A program made the position numbers and the translations under genes. A model generated the notes under the pieces. It searched no databases. It saw only the letters and a program-made list of their open reading frames with translations, and had not been told where the DNA came from. Shown here one piece after another: positions 11,336 through 20,772 of a DNA stretch of 64,000 nt. Source of the DNA: Amesomyces nigricolor. Taxonomy: Eukaryota; Ascomycota; Sordariomycetes; Sordariales; Chaetomiaceae. The first letter of the stretch is position 1; each line of letters begins with the position of its first letter. The stretch covers positions 1,550,001 to 1,614,000 of the forward strand of contig SRKS01000004.1 in the NCBI GenBank assembly GCA_004802645.1. The letters are read 5' to 3'.

Positions 11336-13883
11336 CTACTCCATGTCCTTCATCTCCTCGCCGCCGCCGCCATCCTCCTGCGACGTCCTGGCGCTCCTCT
11401 CTCCCACGCCTTTGCCCGAGTCTGAACTAGTATGAGCACCCACCCGATCCCTCCCCGAGCTTGGACTGCTGCCTCTCCCACCACCACCACCGCCACCACC
11501 AAACACGCCCTTTCCAATAGACAACCCAGTCAACTTGTCCTGTAGCGCCCCAAAGGCAGCGGGGATACCGCCCGTGCTCGCACTCCGGTCCAACGGCGCC
11601 TCGGTTCTATCCATCGGCGTGAGCGCCTCATGAGCACTCTCCACCCCAGCAAGAACCGACTTGTTGGCCGGCAACCCCGGCGGCGCCGGTTGGGGACTTC
11701 CCGACTCCCGGGACGTTGTCCTCGACTGGATTTCTGCACCCTCAGCAGCCGACTCGGGCTGCTTAGCCATGGCCTGGGCAACCCGCTCCGCGGTCTCGAT
11801 GGATGCGTTGATGGTGCTGTTCATCTCGTCATCAGTGCGGTTAAACACCTGGTGCCACCAGCGTACCTCGCCGAGGCGGGGAAAAATGAGCCGCTCCCGA
11901 CCCTTAGTGTGGTCATCGATGATCGGGTCGTACTGCTCGTTAGTAAACTCCTGGCGTCGGCTGAGGAAATAGGCCCAAACGCTGCGCGTGCGCTCGCGGA
12001 GCTTTGCATCGTGCCGCTGCTGCTCGTTGTTAAGCAGGAAGGTGCCGTACTGGGAGGAGTAGACGTGGTAGAGCAGCCGGCGGAGGAAGCGTTCGTTGAA
12101 CTCGAAGCGGGTTGGGTATTGCCGGACGAGCTGATATGTTGCGTCGAGGAACTGGTGGAAGACGGGTGAGACATCCTTGAGCCTGGTTGCCTGGTCTTCG
12201 GGGACAGGCGCTTGCTTGGCCTCGTCCACGGCTGCTATATCTTCAGCATCTGACGTAGACGCCTCCTTGTTCTCGCCGCCGCCCATGCTCTTGTTCCACA
12301 GCCGCCTTGCGCTCGCGAATGCATTCTCAATGGCATCTCCCCGGCCATCGCTCTCACCCGGCCGAATTGTTGTCCCGGCTAACGCGTCGGTGTCCACGGT
12401 GAACCAGCTCTCGTGGCTCAGGGGAGCCGAGCGCATCTGGAACATGTGCCCGAATGAGAGCCAGTCTTTCTCCACCAGCACAATGAAACCCTCGATTGTG
12501 CGGTAGTATGGGTCCAGCATCAGCTGGGCCAGTGCGCTGAGTTGACTGGTCCGGTCCCACCCGTCGGAACAGTGGATGAGCACATGAGAGTGCTGGATGC
12601 CAACCTGCCTCGCGATGATAGCCGAGCCGTCCAGGATGCCAGTGATATGCTTCAGCCATTTGCTTTTGGCCAGCAAGTCTCGGTTGGGGGGAAAGGGTGA
12701 AACGTCGGCGTCCTTGATGGCGCTGATGACCTTCTCTAGTGAGTCCCTCATGACGTGAATATTGTCTATATTTAGGAAGACCTTTTTCGCAAATCTGTAA
12801 TACTCCATGTTCTCCGAGCCCTTCCCTATCGCCTGCATGGCATAAGAGTTAATCGCAGGCCGGGCGTCGACGATCAAGTTGTGCTGCTGGGCGCCGTAAA
12901 CTAGGCGCTTCCCTGTCTTCTCGTCGTACATGGCGTTAGAGCCAGCGATTAGTTCATCTTCCATGCGCATCCGCTCCGTCTCAGAGAGCGACAGGTCGAC
13001 GTCCTCACTATCAGCGCTCAAATCCACGTGGCTGGAGGAAGGGCTCCTGTCCAAAGTTGGGGGAGAAGAAGCGTCAAGCGTGTCCACCGAGGCAGAGAAA
13101 CAGGCGCCAACGAGACGCTCGTCCTGAATACTGCGCTTCATCCGGAGACCCACAAACGGTTGCGAACTGCGCGTGATCGAACAGTTGTTGATGGGGTGGA
13201 GATAGGTCAGGGCCGGTATCCGGGCACGAGAGCGGAAGCTGGCTGCGTATTTGAGTGTATTGTCTGAGATCTTGGACGGCACCGCCAACAGAGCCGGATA
13301 CGTCGGGGAGAAGGCATAGTCCTTGTTGATGGCGGTTAACCTCCAACCCGTGTCTGCCATCTTCTCGCTGATTCCCTGTCGCCGAAATTCGGCCCTCGCA
13401 TCGTACAAGTCCCAGCCATCGATCTTACTCTCGGGGGAGCCTGGCGGTGGGGTGTAGTTGAAGGCCAAGAGCTTGTCTATGCTTCCCAACCGGCAAGTCC
13501 TAGCTCGGATAAACTCGAAGGCATCGCGGGCCTGCCTGTCATCGGCGAAGTTGAAGCTGACATAGGTGAAGTCCCTGAAGCGGATCCGTATCGAGGAGGG
13601 GACGCCGCTCGATGGAGGCGTCGGCCGGACCGTGCACTGCGAGATGACGTGGAAGGCAAACCACACCTGCTTGACCTGCTTCTTAAGCGTCGGGTCAGCG
13701 GCTGTGGTGGATTCGGGAGGGAACCGAAAGACAAGGTGATAGTCGTTCAGGGCGATGTCACCGAGCTCCGGCTTCCCGCCCCGCAGGGCATGCACGTCGT
13801 GGTACACCTGGTCTGGGATTAGCCACATTCCCTGGTGTTTCCTGGCTGGAAACGCATACGTGCTTATTCTGCGGAGCCGACAT
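11336..13883 (-). CDS. ymr1: Myotubularin-family phosphoinositide 3-phosphatase
   Basis: A 24-nt first exon (13860-13883) and one long exon (11336-13807) are separated by a 52-nt intron with a CTAAT branch point. They give MSAPQNKHVYHDVHALRGGKPELGD, a PH-GRAM domain start, and 831 residues. Translating straight through instead would start at a methionine inside the intron. The GRAM domain covers about residues 10-115 and the phosphatase domain about 140-600. The myotubularin active site CSDGWDRTSQ begins with Cys421, so the enzyme should be catalytic rather than a pseudophosphatase. Known members remove the 3-phosphate of PI3P and PI(3,5)P2 on endosomes and vacuoles. The C-terminal ~150 residues are Ser/Gly-rich with an eight-glycine run and no FYVE domain, as in other fungal members. 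The gene is divergent from RPS3. Confidence 0.94.
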
Positions 13884-14520
13884 TGCGATGGGAGGCAAAG
13901 GGCACAGCTAGATCTGCGTGGGAAAGCAGCCTAAGTAAGCAGCCTGCCGAGAGCTGCGAAGTCGTCGACGGAGACGGGGACTGGGATGGGCGGGCGGCCC
14001 AGAGTCCTATTCACCGTGGATAAACAGAGTACGATAGAGAGCGGTGTTAATCAACATGTTCAGCGCATGTTAGACCGTTGCCGTGTGTTCCTCCCGCGAT
14101 CATGGGGGTTGTTGTTGAGAACCAGCATCACCAGACCCTCAAGGTTGCGCTTGCTCCGGGTTGGGGACGTCAGGCATTGGCACTTGACGTCGACAGCGCC
14201 CCACCACAGCACCACAGGCGCGCCAGCAAGGCGCTCAGTGGCTCCCAGGCCGCAAGGCTGCTGAAATCCACTGCAGACACCCCACCCAGAGACGAGCAGG
14301 CACGCCCAGAACATTAGCTCTCTCTGATTGGCCACTTCAAACCCTACTCCACTGTGCGCCCAGAACGGGCAAGCCAGCCCACCAAGAATTCGCAAAAAGC
14401 AGTGCGCAGGTCGAATTTCCCCCCATCTGAAAAAAGTTGGGTGAACACCACGAGAAGGCCTTGCCGTCGACTTCTACAACCAATTCCACCCCCGAGGAGT
14501 CTCATCGCCAAATCGCAACC
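13884..14520. promoter_or_regulatory. Divergent promoter region, myotubularin and RPS3
   Basis: The 637-base gap lies between the start codons of two divergent genes. An inverted CCAAT motif (ATTGG) occurs near 14330, about 190 bases before the RPS3 start; whether it is used is not known. Confidence 0.5.
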
Positions 14521-15451
14521 ATGGCTGTTCCCGGCACTCAGATGTAAGCAGAAATTCGCCCCGAGGGGTGGACGGCAGCAGCAGCAGCAGCAGCGAGCGT
14601 TGGGTCGGTGGCATCGAGAATTCAAGAAGTCGCTGGTGTGGAGGCAAATCCAATGGAGAAATATCGAGACTGACATTTGGGTTGTTTGCAGCTCCAAGCG
14701 GAGAAAGTTCGTCGCTGACGGTGTGTTCTACGCCGAGTTGAACGAGTTCTTCCAGCGCGAGCTCGCCGAGGAGGGCTACTCCGGCGTCGAGGTCCGCGTC
14801 ACCCCGACCGTCACCGACATCATCATCCGCGCCACACACACCCAGGAGGTTCTGGGCGAGCAGGGTCGCCGCATCCGCGAGCTCACCAGCCTCATCCAGA
14901 AGCGCTTCAAGTTCCCCGAGAACTCGGTCTCCCTCTATGCCGCCAAGGTCCAGAACCGCGGTCTCTCGGCCGTCGCCCAGTGCGAGTCCCTCCGCTACAA
15001 GCTTCTCAACGGTCTCGCCGTCCGTCGTGCCTGCTACGGTGTCCTCCGCTTCATCATGGAGTCCGGCGCCAAGGGCTGCGAGGTCGTCGTCTCCGGCAAG
15101 CTCCGTGCTGCCCGTGCCAAGTCCATGAAGTTCACCGACGGCTTCATGATCCACTCCGGCCAGCCCGCTAAGGACTTCATCGACAGCGCCACCCGCCACG
15201 TCCTCCTCCGCCAGGGTGTTCTCGGCATCAAGGTCAAGATCATGCGCGGCAGCGACCCCGAGGGCAAGGCTGGCCCCCAGAAGTCTCTCCCCGATGCCGT
15301 CACCATCATCGAGCCCAAGGAGGAGACCCCCGTCGTTCAGCCCATGAGCCAGGACTACGGCGCTAAGGCCGCTGCTGCTCAGGCTGCTGCCGAGGCTGCC
15401 CGCCAGGAGGAGCAGACCGGTGAGGAGGAGCAGCCCGCTGCCGAGCAATAG
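14521..15451 (+). CDS. rps3: 40S ribosomal protein S3 (uS3)
   Basis: Exons 14521-14543 and 14692-15451 give 260 residues; a 148-nt intron interrupts codon 8. The start MAVPGTQISKRRKFVADGVF is the family N-terminus. The KH domain lies at about residues 20-95 and includes VTPTVTDIIIRATHTQEVLG and GEQGRRIRELTSLIQKRF. The C-terminal S3 domain follows, with the conserved NGLAVRRACYGVLRFIMESG and SGKLRAARAKSMKFTDGFMI. The protein sits at the mRNA entry channel of the small subunit. An Ala/Glu/Gln-rich tail ends the protein. Codon choice is strongly biased to C-ending codons, as expected for a highly expressed fungal gene. An AATAAA near 15744 could be its poly(A) signal. Confidence 0.98.
14576..14593 (+). 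repeat. (CAG)6 microsatellite in the RPS3 intron
   Basis: Six perfect CAG units lie 33 bases downstream of the donor site in the only intron of RPS3. The repeat is noncoding. Confidence 0.9.
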
Positions 15452-16678
15452 GAGCACCCAGCCGGTGGGGATGTGGTTTCTCAGCCCCCCGCTGAGCCTC
15501 TTGCCGATTGGTAATCCCAACGAACGCAGGCTCACGGGGTTTTCTTCGAGCGCGCCACACGCTCAGCAGTATGGTTGCGGATGGATGGGTCACTCGGCGT
15601 CAACTTGGAGCTTATTGCATTGAGTCTGCGAATCGGGAAAACGGACGGAATGTTGCTTCGGAGGGTAGATTTGTAACTATCCAAGCACACAAGACCCATA
15701 GACAGGGCAGTTAACGTCAAGACGATCCTGAACTCGCGGGGGGAATAAACTGAACAAATCCACTCTTGTGCCGTGTGAAGTGACAGGTCGATTGTCGATA
15801 TGTCGACACTCAGTTGGTGGGTAAACAAGACCTAGCTTCTCGATCTCCATATCATCAATACCCACCTGCTCAGCAGCAGCCCAACCATCTCCTACATGGA
15901 GAGCCGTCTATCCATATTCGTTGGCAATTGACCTAGGTACGTACATGAAGAACACATCCAGCTCTTAAGGCGCAGCAAAAGGGAGACAACAACCAGAAGG
16001 AGATATCAGAGTCAGACTCTGCGTGTTGTGCAGCACAACATCAACCACCACCATCACGACATACTCAAGCCCTATCCGCGGATATCAAGACACGCTCCGG
16101 AGAGACAACAGCCTCCCAATGGTGGATAGCAAAAAAGGTCTCCAAATGAAAAAAAGGATGTAATAACCCCCAAGTCACAACTGTCGACGCCTTCGATGTG
16201 CCCAGCCTCTCTCTCCCCAACACCTGTTGCCCCTGCCCGCCTGCCCGTCATGGTGTTCTGGGACAAATCAGTGTGGGGAGAAATGGAAATGTGACATTTG
16301 ACCATATCAATTAAGAACCGTGGCCCCGTCATTCCTACATCATCTTGCTCCCTATATTTCCCATCCTCCCTCCGTTTCCCCCCTTTGCGCCGCCTGCCGA
16401 GTTCCCCATGATGATGAAAGAGCAAACAACCCTCCCCGACTCCAGTTAATCCCCTTGACTGAGGAAAACACCTTCCCCTGATCATGCGAAAAATGACGCA
16501 AAACGAAAAGGTATGGTACAGAGAAAAGCGGTGGTGGTGGTTGTGCTTTGTTGGAACTACCAAGAGAGGCGCAGGGAAAATACACGCCCTGCCTCACCAC
16601 AGATGAGGGGAGCAGAAAACCCGTAACAGAAACCCAGACAAGAAACAGAAAAGAAACAAAAACCCATCATCATCAAAA
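15452..16678. other. Convergent 3' intergenic region, RPS3 and NIPA transporter
   Basis: No gene is seen on either strand. The part near 16,600 is C/A-rich on the plus strand and borders the 3' end of the transporter gene. A possible poly(A) signal for RPS3 (AATAAA) is at 15744-15749. Confidence 0.55.
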
Positions 16679-18428
16679 TCATCCTCCCCTCTCCCCCCCA
16701 CCCTTCCTACTCTGCAACTCTATCGCCTGCCCCCCCAACAACCCTCTCCCCGCCCCGTTTGGCGCATGCCCATTCGCCCCACCCCTCCTCTGCCCCTGGC
16801 CTTGTCCCGACGAGGGAAACGCCGGAATCATCGGCGACCGCGGATCATCATTATCCATCTCGTCCTCCTCCTCGTCCGTATCCTCCGCCAAATCTGTCAG
16901 ACCAAACCCCACCGCCTCCTCCTCATCATACGCGCGAATCAACCCCTCCCTATCACCTCCCCTCTCGCCCGCCGCACCCGCGCCGATACTCATCCGCCCG
17001 CTCGCCGACCGCCGTGCCTCCATGCTCATGCGCGTCTGGAGACTGGAAATCATGTCGGTGCCCGTGATGTCGCCGGCGCCGCGGCGCGCGAGGGCCTTGG
17101 TGCCGTTGGGGTCGGTGCGGCTGAGGTTGAGGAGGTAGACGCCCGTGAAGGTGACGAGGAAGCCGCAGAGCAGGGAGAGGGTGTTGACGGTTTCGGTGGT
17201 GTTGAAGCCTTTGAAGAGAATGAAGGAGGCGCAGAGGGTAGCAGTGGTAAAGGTTACGTAGTAAAGGGGGTTGACGCTAGGATGGGGTTAGTTTGGGGGA
17301 ACTGGGTAAAGGGGGGAAAAGGTGGGGGCGTACATGTTGGTGGGGAATTGGCTTAGGGCTTTGTTGAAGTAGTTCATCTGGGTCAGGATGCAAACCGTGG
17401 TGATGATCATGAAAACGTAGGTCGAGGGGTGGCTGAATTGGTTGTGGCCGGCAAAGGTCAGCTTCAGCGCAATGCCGAAGGCCTTGACGGCCATGACTGA
17501 GACGGAGCCGACGGTCGAGCAGATGCTCAGGTAGATGAGCGGGTTTCGCTTCCCGTAGACAGGGCCGACTTTGTAAATCATGACCACGGCAAAGACGCAC
17601 ACGGCGATGGAGTAGAAGAGGAACCCTGAGCCAGATGTTAGCAGCCGTCATGCAAACTGAACAGGGGGCTGGGGTCAGAGAAGACATACCCGGTTGGATC
17701 GCAAGGTTCAGGATCTGGTCAATCGTCTCAATCTCCTCATCCGGCGGCGCGTGCAAGACGATGATGACGGCGCCAATGAGACAGATGGCGCTCCCGAGCT
17801 TCCCCAGGGTCCCTAGCTCTTCCTTGAGGACATAAGACCCCAGCACTGCCCCTATTAACACTGACAGCGCTCCGAGGGGGGTGACGAGAATGGCTGGCGC
17901 AAAGGCATATGCCGCGAAGTTGAAGATCTCTCCAAGAACCACTGTGATCCGTCGTCAGTCTGCGCTCGTGTCTGGCGTGGCCGAAATGTTGGGTCGGTCC
18001 GTACAGCAAATGATGCCCGCCCACCACATGGGGCTCTGCAGGTAGACGAAGCCCTCGCCTTCGAAACCAAGCCGTTCTTCTGCTTGTATCAACCCCTATA
18101 TCAGACGAAGATATGGTTAGCGCGCTGGTCCGGTATGCCTGCATAGTCGCAGGGTCTGTGGCGGGGTGTGTTCGCCTTGCTGGGGGTGTTCATACTTTCT
18201 TGGTAATGACGAAACTAGTACCTGCAACACGAGAGGTTAGCACAGGTCATACTGCGCAGCCAGGGGAGAATGCGCATACCAATGGCTAAACTCGAAGTCA
18301 TGGCCAGAGCCAGACCGATGTATCTACAACCAAAAGCGCCAAGTCAGCAAACCGCACCTCTCCTCCACAGTCCCGCGCCGTGACACGGGACAGGTCGCAC
18401 ATGGGGAGCCGTACTTGTCTTCCAGCAT
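16679..18428 (-). CDS. NIPA-family magnesium transporter
   Basis: Seven minus-strand exons: 18415-18428, 18280-18323, 18196-18221, 18005-18095, 17690-17941, 17334-17625 and 16679-17276. They sum to 1,317 nt (438 residues) with an intact frame. The protein starts MLEDKYIGLALAMTSSLAIG and continues with SFVITKK, the canonical first membrane segment of NIPA (former DUF803) proteins. About nine membrane segments follow, with the hallmark FAPAILVTPLGALSVLIGAV and LKEELGTLGKLGS loop, and FNTTETVNTLSLLCGFLVTF near the last helix. Characterised NIPA proteins move Mg2+ across plasma or endomembranes. The ~120-residue cytosolic tail is acidic, then Gly-rich (DTDEEEDEMDNDD, then GQGQRRGG). The first three exons are only 14, 44 and 26 nt, so automatic annotation is likely to miss this start. 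Confidence 0.92.
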
Positions 18429-20772
18429 TGTTCTCAACTGTTACTGTGTATCTCTCGATAGGAAAAGAGCGCGTAAGGCAGCGGGAATGCGCTGCCCGGT
18501 CGAGCGCTGGGAAGCGACAGGCAGACTGAAAGGCGAGGGGGTTGGGTTTGCGGTGGAGGGGCTGGCGGCTCGCGCCGGGCGAGACTCGAACGGAGGAAGA
18601 ACGAGAGATTCAGCAGGATTGTTGCCAACGATACATCCGTGTGTTGCCGACTGTGGCTGGGGTATCCGATGGTGTTGTCGAGGCGCGGGGGGTGGTTGTT
18701 CGTGGTCGAGTCGCTGTCAGCAAAGGACAGAATGTCGATCGAGGCTTGTTCTTGTCCGGGCGTTTGTTGTCGTTATGCGACGCAGGGGCCTTTTCTCTTT
18801 TCCCTACCACCTGTACAACACAAGAGTCCGAGTGGTGTCGTCGTCGTCGTCGTCGTCGTTCTGGAAATGACCGTGAAATTTACCGTGGTCTGGAGACGTG
18901 AAGTGGCTAGCGAAACAGCTCTTTTGCGCGGCCGTGTCGAGCTCCCTGGACGAGTTTCAATTAAGGCCCCTGCTGGACGTGGGTGGTGCGAGGGAAAGTC
19001 TGGGGACCAGCGGCGGTTTCAAGAATCACGAGCCACCCCTGTCTCGGCGAAGGGACCCCTGTTTGGCTGTGCCGAGCCCTGCTGCTGCCCTGGGAGGCTG
19101 GCCCAGGCTCCTGTGTCCCAAAAACAGCAGCCACTTCTGCGATCTTGGCGACGCGCCAATTGTCCCGAGAATTGGACTCAGCCACAAGAAAATCAGAGAT
19201 TGACACATTGAATCGTTGCCAAGAGGTCCCGAACCGCCGCTGATTAACACGTTTCTTCGCCCACAACCCGGCAATTCTCTCAGTGCGGTTTTTGCTCTCA
19301 CCACGTTCTCAAAATAGGAATGAATTCCCACATCAGCCCCCTTCATCTCTCACGATCCGGCCGGATCTGGGGTCAGCACTGGAGGTGTGGGGACATTTTT
19401 CTCACACCTCCTCGGCTTCGAGTCCACTCCCAGGGCCACAGTCCACGTCAGTTGTGTCCACTTGTCAAGGAGCTCCATGGAGGTTGTTGTTGGACAGTGG
19501 AGGAACACGAGGTTCTCTGTCTGACAAAGACATACGGATAGAGCATGTTTGTCGAAGATCCATGTCAGAATTCTGATATTTAGACAAAGGTTGAACTTGA
19601 CAATGTCTGGTTTCCTTTGTGCGATCCCTCAGGAACGCCAAGGCTAGGGGTTGGCTGTGAAGAGTGAAAACCCCCTGAGAGATGCAGATCCGGATCTTGA
19701 ACCCGTTTCAAAACCTCTCGGCTCCCACGTGTCGATGCCAAGACTTTCTCTCGCCAACTTCAAGTTCCATGGAAGTTGATGAGTCCAATCTCCCACGAGT
19801 CAACTCACTGTCTGTCTCCGAAACCTCTTACCTTATGGTAATGTGGAACTCGAGCGTTATTTCCACTGTCTTACAACCAACTACCTTGTTAACAAGCAAT
19901 GACTACACGACAACCCCATCCCCCAATTTTGTTCTTCCTCCCTCTCTCCCACTCGATTGTTTCGCCAGACGGCGAAGTGGTTAGATGCTATCAACGTACA
20001 AGACAATCAACAAAAATTGCGAAGAGCCATCGCCATTGTTCTCGGCTGGCTAGCCCAGGAAAAGTTGAAGAAAAAGAGACAAGCCCACCCTCCCTTTCCG
20101 CCCGCCCATTGCCCCACGAGTCAATGCCAGTCCATCTCTTCCAACCCACAAACAAACCATTGTGCAGTTGTTTGAGGCACCAACCGGGAAAGCACCGAGG
20201 CTGGCCTCCCTAAAGTCTAGTTCCCCTGAAATGGCAACCTGCCCTGAACGGACCAGACTCCCAAACTCCCTAGAAACGAAAACGACCTCGAATCTCTGGC
20301 CTTCAGGCCTTTTTCCGTCCGCCAACGCCAAGAAGAAACCTGGTAGTCATACATGCAAAGTGTGGGTAAAAAATGCTGTGTTAGGTGTCGAATCAAGCTG
20401 CCGGTTTAGCCTGGGGAATTGAGTTGAGTCCTGGGACAGCAGCTGGTTGTAGGTTGCTGGTTTTCAGCCGGGTTGAGGCGAGTGGCAAGCTGCCGCAATT
20501 GTGATGCCGATCCAAGTAGTGGTTTTGTCGTCCATTAGTCGAGGATGCTTACCTACCTGTCATGTTCCCGGAAAACGGTTCCAACATTGTCGAAGTGTTA
20601 CCTGCCCAGGGTCGGGGATGGCTGGGTTAATAAGAATATGCGGGGGTTCGGGGGAAAAGTCAGCGCGCGGTTACGGTTGAACTACAACCGGGTCCAAATC
20701 AAGCAAAAGCAATGGAAGTGCTGTAATGAGTCTGCCGTTTAAGTCCGACGACGCTTGTGGTCTGCGTCCGCG
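18429..20772. other. 2.3-kb intergenic region upstream of the NIPA gene
   Basis: It lies between the NIPA start and the 3' end of the acidic-protein gene, both on the minus strand. Beyond the likely NIPA promoter (about the first 600 bases, with a (TCG)7 tract) I see no gene; the open frames show no domain, splice logic or codon bias. A CACGTG palindrome occurs near 19727. No RNA gene was recognised. Confidence 0.55.
18838..18858. repeat. (TCG)7 microsatellite
   Basis: Seven perfect TCG units lie about 410 bases upstream of the NIPA start codon, in presumed promoter or leader DNA. Confidence 0.9.

Noticed and set aside
14474..15535. 353-codon open frame opposite RPS3
   Set aside because: It is a shadow of the strongly biased ribosomal protein codons; the product is Leu/Asp/Gly-rich with no family features.
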